NCBI GenBank assembly: GCA_009843815.1
Contig: VYCS01000036.1
Coordinates: 1-43,627, forward strand
Reading direction: 5' to 3'
Origin: Cenarchaeum sp. SB0675_bin_21
GTDB lineage: Archaea; Thermoproteota; Nitrososphaeria; Nitrososphaerales; Nitrosopumilaceae
Length of the DNA stretch: 43,627 nt
A program made the position numbers and the translations under genes. Below are positions 17,994-25,589 of this stretch, piece after piece (position 1 is the stretch's first letter; each line of letters opens with the position of its first letter). The notes under the pieces were generated by a model, which did not search any database, was not told where the DNA came from, and was given only the letters and a program-made list of their open reading frames with translations.

Positions 17994-18838
17994 TTATCTT
18001 GGAGTTATATAGTTTGTTATGATCAACTCTTGGTGTCCAACCCTCTTTGTTCCCACCGAATTAATGGCCCTGGCCGCCCTTACCCTTTTGATGTACCAGA
18101 TCTCTCTGTCGAATAACTGCTCAACAGCATCCACATTTGAGTTGGATAACATCACCATGCAACCGGCACTGTGCAGAGTTTCACACACTCTTGCCAACCT
18201 CTTCAAATCCTCGTATGAAAAACCATACCTTGTATATTGAGTAAAGCTGCTGGTGCTGTTTACTGGCTGATATGGCGGATCAAAGTATATCATATCTCCA
18301 CTTTTGGCATACTTTACAGACTCCTCAAAGTCACCACATCGTATGGTTACATTGTCCGAGTTTAAGATGGCATTAATGCTTCTTAGATTGTCTTCGTGCA
18401 CTATCTCGGGATTGTGATAACTGCCCATGGGAACGTTGAATTGGTTCTTGCTGTTTACACGATACAGACCATTAAAACAGGTCTTGTTTAGGAATAGTAG
18501 TCTGGCTGCCTCTTCCACCCGTCTGTCTGGACTTTGACTGCGCACTCTGTTATAATACTCTCTGCTGTTGTTGAAGGAAACCGCATGCTCCTTTAGTATT
18601 TTGATGAGATCATCGACATTGTCTCGAATCGCCTCATAGGCAAGTATCAACTCTTGATTCAAGTCGGACACAAAATATTTGCGGGATGGTTGGTGTCTTA
18701 GCATGTCGAGGAATACGGCACCGCCACCCAGAAATGGCTCATAATACGCCCCATACTTTGCGGGAAGCATGCTTCTTATTGTGTTTAGTAACTGCCTCTT
18801 TCCTCCAGCCCACTTGACAAAAGGTTTTGGTATGACAC
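17994..18838 (-). CDS. Dam-type DNA adenine methyltransferase, start apparently frameshifted
   Basis: This is an N6-adenine methyltransferase of the D12/Dam class. The frame from ATG 18770 to 17994 (258 residues) contains EPFLGGGAVFLD for SAM binding and the catalytic FDPPYQP. The family's first motif is missing from that frame, but the same frame read upstream gives VKWAGGKRQLLNTIRS directly before the ATG, so the real protein starts earlier. No ATG, GTG or TTG lies in that frame before the stop at about 18873. A GTG at 18836-18838, with AAGGAG five bases before it, would encode SYQNL and then join if one base were added in the CCTTTT run at 18819-18824. Either the gene carries a one-base frameshift, the sequence has an error there, or an unusual start is used. 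No restriction partner is adjacent. Confidence 0.8.
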
Positions 18839-18867
18839 TGAAGCTCCTTCCACAAAGTTGAGTTATA

Positions 18868-18984
18868 CTACATCACCCCTCTGTGATATGGTCTGTCCGC
18901 CCTCCAGAATGTGCGGTGTTGCATCATGCCACGGCGAACTTTCAGACTGGCCAAAACCTCACGGCCATATCTTGATACGTACAT
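18868..18984 (-). CDS. Possible 38-residue basic protein upstream of dam
   Basis: ATG at 18984 opens MYVSRYGREVLASLKVRR and closes with TAG 29 nt before the presumed dam GTG. The peptide is strongly basic and coherent. It is not a family I recognise. It could be a small gene co-transcribed with dam, or the remains of a longer one. Confidence 0.35.
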   Translation of the reverse strand: MYVSRYGREVLASLKVRRGMMQHRTFWRADRPYHRGVM

Positions 18985-19307
18985 AGCCTACATCTGCAAA
19001 CAATATTATTTCTACTTATTTCTTGTATGGCAGTCTGGGTTATGGTAAATATGTTTTGGGGCCAGAACCACAGATTATGTCATATTGATATAGTGGACGT
19101 TCTTACATGCATTGGTGCTGCCATATGCTAGACATGACTTTATGCCCCTTTTTCAGTATGGGCGTGTTATTGTTCGACTATTCTTCTCATACGATGTAAT
19201 ATAATACGGTGTTAGACTATGACTCTATTCATTATGTATGATAATTCATCATACTCCGCCCCAACTCTGGGGGCAGAACCAAGAATAATAAAATGAAAGA
19301 AAAGGGA
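18985..19307. other. Intergenic region downstream of amoA, 323 nt
   Basis: No gene is recognised. The amoA side (19285-19303) reads on the minus strand as a T-rich run (TTTCATTTTATTATTC), as expected for an archaeal terminator. A 34-codon plus-strand frame from 19027 is not convincing. Confidence 0.4.
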
Positions 19308-19958
19308 TTAATCCCACTTGGACCAGGCTGCCATCCACCTATACGTCCACGTATTCAGCTTACAGCCCAGCGCTGCCATGGTTACAGATAGCACTGCTCC
19401 TGCTCCTGCACCTAGCGCTACTGGGCTATTATAGAACTTGCCTACTTGAGGCTCTATTGGTGTCATGTATGGTGGTAATGTCGGCCTTGGATACTTGAAT
19501 GCGGTTTCAAGCGGGTCTGCCACTGTGATCAAGTTCACCATGTTGAACAATGGTAGGGACATTCCTACCAGCACACCTCCGAATAGTATCAGACTGTGCT
19601 TATTCTTTTTGGTGGCCCAGTATACCAAGTCAAGAAGCATCCCTGAAGGTAACCAGACTGGTGTCACTATGAAGTCGTATGGGTATCCTAGTGCGAACCA
19701 AGCGCCTTTGGCTACCCACGTATATACCGTCATTATCAGACAGTAGTAAGTGGCTGTTCCAGGTACCCCTGTAAACGTCAAGTAATACGTTGCACCAACT
19801 ACAAGCATCAAGGTCTGTGATATTGAGAATACCACATATGATGTCCAAGCCCAATCAGTGTAGAAGATATAGTCTCCTGCATTGATCGTAAGCAGTGTAG
19901 AGTTTACTGCAACTACCACTATGAACAAGTAGTGGGTACATCGTCTAAGCCATACCAT
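19308..19958 (-). CDS. amoA: Ammonia monooxygenase subunit A (archaeal AmoA)
   Basis: AmoA is a membrane subunit of archaeal ammonia monooxygenase, which oxidises ammonia to hydroxylamine in the first step of nitrification. The product from ATG 19958 is 216 residues, the standard archaeal length. It begins MVWLRRCTHYLFIVVVAVNS and has about six membrane helices, and the strings TINAGDYIFYTDW, KGAWFALGYP and TWTYRWMAAWSKW mark the archaeal type. The frame is open to 20042, but a strong TATA box 27 nt before 19958 fixes the start. amoX and amoC lie upstream on the same strand, each with its own promoter, so they are not one simple operon. Confidence 0.98.
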   Translation of the reverse strand: MVWLRRCTHYLFIVVVAVNSTLLTINAGDYIFYTDWAWTSYVVFSISQTLMLVVGATYYLTFTGVPGTATYYCLIMTVYTWVAKGAWFALGYPYDFIVTPVWLPSGMLLDLVYWATKKNKHSLILFGGVLVGMSLPLFNMVNLITVADPLETAFKYPRPTLPPYMTPIEPQVGKFYNSPVALGAGAGAVLSVTMAALGCKLNTWTYRWMAAWSKWD

Positions 19959-19979
19959 TATATCAATCACATACACACC

Positions 19980-19989
19980 GTATATAAAA
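19980..19989 (-). promoter_or_regulatory. TATA box of amoA
   Basis: Read on the minus strand as TTTTATATAC, centred 27 nt before the amoA ATG; followed immediately downstream by AT-rich sequence and no ribosome-binding site, so the mRNA is probably leaderless. Confidence 0.65.
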
Positions 19990-20228
19990 TTTTTTAAAAG
20001 GACTGGATGGTGCTGCATGCTCCAACAAAGACGAATGGTCATCTCTTGCAGACAGTCTGTTTATCTGAATTGTTCCTAATGAGTAGTATTGTGTAGAGAT
20101 CTTCAATCCGAGCAGGCTTTGAAAGAATTCGTCTATTGCCAAATACACAGTCCATTGAGTAGCTTGATACAGACCAAGCCAAAACGGCTATTTTAAAATG
20201 AAAAAGAGGTTTTCTGAAGGGTACCCTT

Positions 20229-20591
20229 CTAATTGCCTACGTATAGTGAGATGAATATTGTTCCCACCGCAGTTCCTGCTACAGCTGCAGCAACCATTCC
20301 ATTGCTGTTCTTATTGGAGCCTTCCTGCATAACTTTTACGCAGAATATGTAGCCTATGGCTTCGATGATTGTTAGGACTATGAATGCATAGTGTCCACTA
20401 GGTGTTGGGTATGCCCATGGGTAGTAAAAGTATCCTGCAGCTGTTCCACCGAACGTTGCCAACCATGCAGCAATGTAAGAGGCTGTAATTATTCCGGCCA
20501 TATTCTCGACGCGTCTGCCGATCATGCGCTCTACATCAGCGCTTGACGTTCCGCCCGAGCCGCCTGAACCAAATCCTTTTGGTAATGTCAT
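20229..20591 (-). CDS. amoX: Ammonia monooxygenase-associated subunit AmoX
   Basis: AmoX is a small membrane protein found with archaeal AMO and regarded as an additional subunit. From ATG 20591 the product has 120 residues: a Gly/Ser-rich N-terminus (TLPKGFGSGGSGGTSSA), then about three membrane helices (about 33-52, 61-80, 98-117), with YFYYPWAYPTPSGHYAF between the first two. A GTG at 20606 would add five residues, but the TATA box lies 29 nt before the ATG and only 14 nt before the GTG. It sits between amoC and amoA in the same direction, the usual Nitrosopumilales order. Confidence 0.92.
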   Translation of the reverse strand: MTLPKGFGSGGSGGTSSADVERMIGRRVENMAGIITASYIAAWLATFGGTAAGYFYYPWAYPTPSGHYAFIVLTIIEAIGYIFCVKVMQEGSNKNSNGMVAAAVAGTAVGTIFISLYVGN

Positions 20592-20614
20592 TCTGTGTTT
20601 CTTCACACAAGAAT

Positions 20615-20625
20615 CCTTTTAAATC
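20615..20625 (-). promoter_or_regulatory. TATA box of amoX
   Basis: Read on the minus strand as GATTTAAAAGG, centred about 29 nt before ATG 20591. Confidence 0.55.
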
Positions 20626-20832
20626 TTTCTAGATTTTCAAAATTAGTGGATACTCTTGTATTAACCAAGCGATGTATGGCCACTGGCAATGTCAAATCAA
20701 TGTATCAGTCAACTCATGTATGTCCCAACCTATGTGGTCAGAGTTGACATGCGCAGATTATAATCGCAAGATCATCCGACCCCTGATACCAATAATTAGC
20801 AAAGACCAACTACATGATACAAGAAGTATCTT

Positions 20833-20855
20833 TTTGAAATTAAAAAAAATGCAGA
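20833..20855 (-). terminator. Poly-T terminator after amoC
   Basis: Directly downstream of the amoC stop the transcript strand has a run of eight T followed by further T-rich sequence, the usual archaeal termination signal. No strong hairpin is seen. Confidence 0.45.
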
Positions 20856-20861
20856 AAGCGT

Positions 20862-21425
20862 CTAAGGTATTGCCCTGCTGTACAGTTTGCCCTCTAGGGC
20901 CATCTTGTACATCTCGGCTACGTATGGATTCTCACCAGGAGTCTCCGCACCGAGCTCTACGAGTCGAGCATATACTCGAACTACATATGCGAGGGCACCC
21001 ATAAATGCTACAACTACACCCATGTTGAACATCCAGTGATTTGGTACTGCGAATATCTCTTCCACGAACCAAAAGTGCCACATCTCGTTAACTCCAATCG
21101 TGAACATGGTTGCTAGATAACCTAGTATGGTCATCTTTAGACCGGTGTTCATAGAGTTGTTTGGACCTCGGAGAACTGGTACCTTACGATCGTAGATAGC
21201 AGCTGCACCCCAACCTAGTGGCAATGCCACAAAGTGGCTGTATAGCCACCAGTGAGCTGGTGTAAAGGCGCTATCACGAATAGATGTCTGGTGCAATGAA
21301 CCGTCGACAAAGTTGTCTACTTCGACGGATGCAGCGGTTGATCCCATTGCGATTACGATGAGCCAGATCTTCTTGAGTCTCTGAATCTCGACCTCTTTTG
21401 GGATAAGTGCGGGCATTTGTGCCAT
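20862..21425 (-). CDS. amoC: Ammonia monooxygenase subunit C (archaeal AmoC)
   Basis: AmoC is the membrane subunit that carries the Asp/His metal site (the CuC/CuD region) of copper membrane monooxygenases. The 187-residue product has about five helices and the conserved ligand region: SVEVDNFVDGSLHQTSIRDS, TPAHWWLYSHF and GVNEMWHFWFVEEIF. The length is normal for archaeal AmoC. Its own TATA box lies 25 nt before the ATG, and upstream of that is a strikingly AT-rich tract. amoX and amoA follow downstream with gaps of about 270 nt each. A T8 run about 15 nt after the stop (minus strand) is a probable terminator. Confidence 0.97.
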   Translation of the reverse strand: MAQMPALIPKEVEIQRLKKIWLIVIAMGSTAASVEVDNFVDGSLHQTSIRDSAFTPAHWWLYSHFVALPLGWGAAAIYDRKVPVLRGPNNSMNTGLKMTILGYLATMFTIGVNEMWHFWFVEEIFAVPNHWMFNMGVVVAFMGALAYVVRVYARLVELGAETPGENPYVAEMYKMALEGKLYSRAIP

Positions 21426-21445
21426 AATATAGGTTGGTGTCTATT

Positions 21446-21454
21446 CTATATATT
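21446..21454 (-). promoter_or_regulatory. TATA box of amoC
   Basis: Read on the minus strand as AATATATAG, centred 25 nt before the amoC ATG. The tract from about 21475 to 21620 further upstream is almost only A and T. Confidence 0.6.
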
Positions 21455-21959
21455 GACATTGATTAGCTTTCTTGTAACTTTTCTATGATTTTTACAATTT
21501 ATATTGTTTATTTATATGAAAAAATTTTTATTTATTTATAATTTTAGTAATTTTTTTACTATATTTTTAACATGTTTCATTGTTTAGCATTGTAGTTACA
21601 CATTATTGCATTACATAATAATATACATTCTGGCCTTGTACATCAGACGTCTCTTACAAATACAAATAATAACCTAAAAGGCTTATCACCGCTGTTCACA
21701 TCCTCTCTTTCTGGAGTTTTGCGATCCTCGTTACTCAGTTGTCGAGCAGTACGTCTGCCATCAAGTTGCTTCTTTCCACTAAGAGGTGGCTGAGTCATGT
21801 TAATCTCCGTCATGGGTTCAGTCTCTGCAGTTGGAGATTTATCGATCCAGTGGGGGCGCCCGCTTCGGGCCACCCTTGGGCGCCGGCTCGGGCATGTAGC
21901 CGCGGCCCGGCCTGTTGCAACATGCAATGGAGCGTCCATTGGGATGCGCAATGGCGCCC
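21455..21959. other. Boundary between AT-rich amoC upstream tract and GC-rich block
   Basis: From about 21475 to 21620 the sequence is nearly pure A+T, with many short T runs. From about 21840 it turns sharply GC-rich with short fold-backs (for example GGGCGCCCGCTTCGGGCC at 21845-21862). A 57-codon minus-strand frame from about 21816 (MTEINMTQPPLSGKKQLDG) is possible but not recognised. The change in composition marks the left edge of the inserted block. Confidence 0.4.
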
Positions 21960-24900
21960 CTATCTGAGCTGCTCCAGATGGTGGAGGGGTGGTATTAAGG
22001 ACATGTCCACCGGTCCGTATGGGTCTGTTATGTCCAGTAGCGGCGTGATGTTTCCGTCAATGGTCTGGAACAGCACGTACCAGTCGGCGCCTATCTTGAC
22101 TATCTCGACATCGGTGGTGCCGTATATGGAAGAGCCGTTTACCATCCCTATCGGGGCTGCCAATACCGGCCGGAGCGGATCCGTAATGTCCATCAGCTGG
22201 AGGCTGTCGTTGCCGTTGGCCACAGCAACGAATACGCCGTCCCCTATGGCCGCCACCTGCAGGCTCTCAGGACTGTGGAGGTAGTGTCCGCCCTCGCCGC
22301 CCTGTACCGATGAGAGCAGCACGGGATTGAGCGGATCCGTAATGTCCACCACAGAGACGGTGTCCGTCTTGTAACTGGATATGGCGGACAGCGTCCTGGT
22401 TCCAATGGTTATCGAGTCTAGGTCGGTCACCGCCTGCAGGTACTTCTCGCCGGATATGGCCGAGACCTGATGGGGGTTGGCAGGATCGGTGATGTCTATG
22501 ATATGCACTGTATGGTGATCAAAGCTGAAGACCAGCGCCAGGACTTTCTCGGCCGTCCGGATCACATCCACACCCTGTGCAGATGAGATGACATCGGGCA
22601 GGACTGCCACGCGCTCGGGACCGGCAGGATCGCTGACATCCATGATGTGTAGAGTATCATTCGTCCTGTCCACCATCACCAGGTACGGCATCCGGTCTAT
22701 CAACAGAAACTCCGTCTCGACCACCCAGCCCAGACCGTCCCTCATCAGGTATACTGGCTTGGGATCATCAGGTTCGCTGATGTCTACCACCTGTACACTC
22801 TCGCTGTCCACTCCAGCGACAAACGCGTAATGTCCGCCAGATATCTCCCCTACCTCTATACCCGCCGGGTTGTCCATCACAAAGCCGTCTTCCCCGTGGC
22901 GGATCAACGACACCGCGGTGGGGGTGATCGGGTTGGTGATGTCCGTTATCTGCACTACGTCCTGCGCCGGGGATGCAGTAAGGGCGTACGTCCTGCCAGA
23001 TATGGTGGCCGACTGCACCCCGGTGGTGATTGCCAGAGGCAGAGACTCCTGCGGCCCGGCGGAGACGGTCGAGGCCGCCTTCAGGGACAGGCCGTCTATC
23101 TCCGCAATCTGGATGCCGTTTCCAAAGTAGTCTGCCACTGCCACGTATGCTATCCCTCCGTGGCTAGCCACTGCCACATCCGTGGGGCCTACCAGAGCGT
23201 CGAACCCGTCCTGGCCCTGCACCGCCGAGGGGAGTGGCTCCGGAGCGCGGGGGTCCGTTATGTCCGCCAACTGGACCGTATGGTCAAAGTAGCTGGTGGC
23301 GACCAGCAGTGTGCGGTCCCCGTGGCTTACCACATCCAAATACTGCACGGTATCGAGGTGGTCAAAACCACCGCGGCCGTCAGTCATCCTGGACGCCAAC
23401 GACGGCGAGCGGGGGTCGGTTATATCTATAATGGATATGCTGCTGTCGTAGGCGGCTGCCACGACTGCGAACGTCTCGCCGCCAATCTGGACCGCCTTAA
23501 TCTCGTGCGGGCCGCCCAGTGTATACCCGTCTATTCTATCAAACAGCGCCGCGGTCGGAACCGGCGAGTCGGGGTCGGTGACATCTATGACCTGTACCGC
23601 GTTCTCAAAGTAACTACTTACCAGTATATATGAAGAATTCCCGATGGTGACTGCGTCAAGGCTCAACGGATCCCCGACGGCCTCAAACCCGTATTGGCCG
23701 TCCCGTATCAACACTCCTAGGACGGGCGCGCCAGGATCCGTTATGTCCAGAAGCCGTATGCTCTCAGCATAGTGGCCGGCCACCGCCGCATACTTGGATG
23801 ATCCTGAGTCGAATATCGCCACCGAGGTGGGAACCCTTAGCGTCGGGAACTCCACGTTCGACTCTATGGTGGGGCTGCGCGGGTCAGTTATGTCCAGGAT
23901 GGCCATGCTGTTGCTGTACACGTTGGGCACCACCGCGTACGTCCTGCCGTCCGCCTCGGTGACCGCCACATCATGCGGGCCGTGAATTATCCCGTGGGCG
24001 TGCTGTCCGCCGACCACAGCCGATACGGGCACCGGGTTGGCCGGATCTGTAATCTCCGTTATCTGTATGGTGCTCCGACCAACGCTGGCCGTCAGGACGT
24101 ACAGGTCCCCATCTATGACGGCGATCTCCGTCGCTTCGGGCGCGTAGGAGAACCCTCCCTCCCGCACGTACGCGGGCATCGGCGATTCGGGGTTAGTGAT
24201 ATCCAAGGCATCTATGGTCTCACCCACCGACAGCGCCCAGAGGCGCCCATCCGCCTCGATGCCCGCTACGTCGGCGGTGGAAATGGGGATGTCGGAGATC
24301 TCCACGGGGCGATTCGGGTCGCGCATATCTATAATGTGCATCTTGTCTATGCACATGGCCAGTGCATATGAGGTATCCTCGGTCTGCAGCACGTCCATGT
24401 CGACCAGATTCATATGCACGAAAGTGTCCACGTGGACAGGGTGCCCAGGGTCCGTTATGTCGGCCACCATCACAGAGTGCGCCCCCATTATCAGCGCGTA
24501 CACACCGGACTCCGACGCCGCTATATCTACATCCAGCAGGCCCCCCACCGTTCCAAAGCCGTACTCACCCTGTCTTATGACTGATATGCCCTCAGGCTCG
24601 GTCGGAACATCAAATCCTATGATCTGGACGGCATCGGACCCGGCCACGATCAGATATGGCATCTGATCCGCCCAGAACTGCTCGGCATCTACTACTCCGC
24701 CCAGCGCGTCAATGCGCCGCTCGCCGTTCCGGATCTCCCCCGTCCTGGACGGGTTCTGCGGGTCGGTCACATCTATTACATGGATGCTGTCCCCGGCGGA
24801 TATCAGCGCGAACGTCCTTCCGTCAGCCTCCGCCCAGTCCACGTCCGTGACCCCCAGCGGGTCGTCCCCGATGGGTGCTGGCAGCGAGGAGGCTGGAACC

Positions 24901-25232
24901 GGTCTGTACGGCACGGTCACATCCCATATGTGTAGGATGTCGTCAGTTCCCATCGCGACCAAGTAGGTGTTCCCGTTGACGGGCACTTGCGAGAGCTCCC
25001 ATGACTGGATGGGTATTGTAGCGACCTCCAGCGGCACATACGGCTGGGTAACATCCACGACCTTGACGGGGTCGCCGGGAACAAACACGAAGGCGCTGCC
25101 ATCAAGGTCTGTCGTCTCGGCCGCATACGCGACGGCGGGGGCCAAGGCAACCACGGCTAGGAGCATTACTACTGTTCCCCTCATGCGGCACGGCCACCAC
25201 ATCTTTGCCTCATCGCAGAAGTACGTAGACAT
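21960..25232 (-). CDS. Secreted LVIVP-repeat beta-propeller protein
   Basis: The 1090-residue product has a signal segment (about 18-37, MRGTVVMLLAVVALAPAVAY) and then about 21 copies of a unit near 50 residues long, each closing with a form of DITDPxxP (for example VIDVTDPQNP, ILDITDPRSP, VVDITDPLNP). This is the LVIVP repeat, which folds into beta-propellers on exported proteins. One copy, near IAEIDGLSLK, has lost the motif. There is no membrane anchor or enzyme motif, so it is probably secreted or held on the cell surface for binding. A TATA element 26 nt before the ATG at 25232 supports that start although it places 17 residues before the signal; the ATG at 25184 is the alternative. The gene is much richer in GC than the amo genes. 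Confidence 0.85.
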   Translation of the reverse strand: MSTYFCDEAKMWWPCRMRGTVVMLLAVVALAPAVAYAAETTDLDGSAFVFVPGDPVKVVDVTQPYVPLEVATIPIQSWELSQVPVNGNTYLVAMGTDDILHIWDVTVPYRPVPASSLPAPIGDDPLGVTDVDWAEADGRTFALISAGDSIHVIDVTDPQNPSRTGEIRNGERRIDALGGVVDAEQFWADQMPYLIVAGSDAVQIIGFDVPTEPEGISVIRQGEYGFGTVGGLLDVDIAASESGVYALIMGAHSVMVADITDPGHPVHVDTFVHMNLVDMDVLQTEDTSYALAMCIDKMHIIDMRDPNRPVEISDIPISTADVAGIEADGRLWALSVGETIDALDITNPESPMPAYVREGGFSYAPEATEIAVIDGDLYVLTASVGRSTIQITEITDPANPVPVSAVVGGQHAHGIIHGPHDVAVTEADGRTYAVVPNVYSNSMAILDITDPRSPTIESNVEFPTLRVPTSVAIFDSGSSKYAAVAGHYAESIRLLDITDPGAPVLGVLIRDGQYGFEAVGDPLSLDAVTIGNSSYILVSSYFENAVQVIDVTDPDSPVPTAALFDRIDGYTLGGPHEIKAVQIGGETFAVVAAAYDSSISIIDITDPRSPSLASRMTDGRGGFDHLDTVQYLDVVSHGDRTLLVATSYFDHTVQLADITDPRAPEPLPSAVQGQDGFDALVGPTDVAVASHGGIAYVAVADYFGNGIQIAEIDGLSLKAASTVSAGPQESLPLAITTGVQSATISGRTYALTASPAQDVVQITDITNPITPTAVSLIRHGEDGFVMDNPAGIEVGEISGGHYAFVAGVDSESVQVVDISEPDDPKPVYLMRDGLGWVVETEFLLIDRMPYLVMVDRTNDTLHIMDVSDPAGPERVAVLPDVISSAQGVDVIRTAEKVLALVFSFDHHTVHIIDITDPANPHQVSAISGEKYLQAVTDLDSITIGTRTLSAISSYKTDTVSVVDITDPLNPVLLSSVQGGEGGHYLHSPESLQVAAIGDGVFVAVANGNDSLQLMDITDPLRPVLAAPIGMVNGSSIYGTTDVEIVKIGADWYVLFQTIDGNITPLLDITDPYGPVDMSLIPPLHHLEQLR

Positions 25233-25253
25233 CTTTGATATTTGTGATAACTC

Positions 25254-25263
25254 TTAATATTAA
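25254..25263 (-). promoter_or_regulatory. TATA box of the LVIVP-repeat gene
   Basis: The palindromic TTAATATTAA is centred about 26 nt before ATG 25232. Confidence 0.5.
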
Positions 25264-25329
25264 ATTTTTTTTAGAAAAAGCTTTAGGGCTCGATCTTACC
25301 CAATTATCAGATGTTAACAACAGAATTAG

Positions 25330-25475
25330 AGAAGAATACTTGATGAATATATACAAGAAAAGAATGCCGATCCCGCCAAACATCTACAACTAATCATACT
25401 CATCTAGGTCGACGGAAAGAATGTGTCTAAAGCGGCAAAGACTCTGCACATGTCTAGAACTGGGGTCTCAAGTGG
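25330..25475 (+). pseudogene. Decayed helix-turn-helix protein (transposase-like N-terminus)
   Basis: Between the two large secreted-protein genes one plus-strand frame reads LDEYIQEKNADPAKHLQLI, then an in-frame TAG at 25405-25407, then VDGKNVSKAAKTLHMSRTGVS. The last part is the HTH pattern found at the N-terminus of IS630-like transposases and related DNA-binding proteins. After it the frame loses any protein-like pattern. Family name uncertain; that it is a non-functional remnant is better supported. The rest of the 357-nt gap holds only promoters. Confidence 0.45.
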
Positions 25476-25560
25476 TACAAACACCGGGTCATCCGGCCGC
25501 GCAATACCAGAGACGCAGACACCAACACCTGACATACAAGAATGCGCCGCCAATATACTG

Positions 25561-25567
25561 TTATATT
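25561..25567 (+). promoter_or_regulatory. TATA box of the double substrate-binding protein gene
   Basis: TTATATT is centred 26 nt before the ATG at 25590, and decides between that ATG and the one at 25542. Confidence 0.55.
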
Positions 25568-25589
25568 GCATCTTTGGTCTCCAGTACCC

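Noticed and set aside
19959-20042. N-terminal extension of AmoA to 20042
   Set aside because: The extension covers the TATA box and is not part of archaeal AmoA, which starts at the ATG at 19958 and is 216 residues long.
22830-23633. Long plus-strand frame opposite the LVIVP gene
   Set aside because: It lies fully inside the repeat gene on the other strand; its Arg/His/Gly-rich composition is typical of antisense frames in GC-rich coding DNA and it has no start signal.
25542-25589. Earlier start of the double receptor gene at 25542
   Set aside because: The TATA box at 25561 would lie inside the coding region; the ATG at 25590 has correct spacing and gives a better signal peptide.
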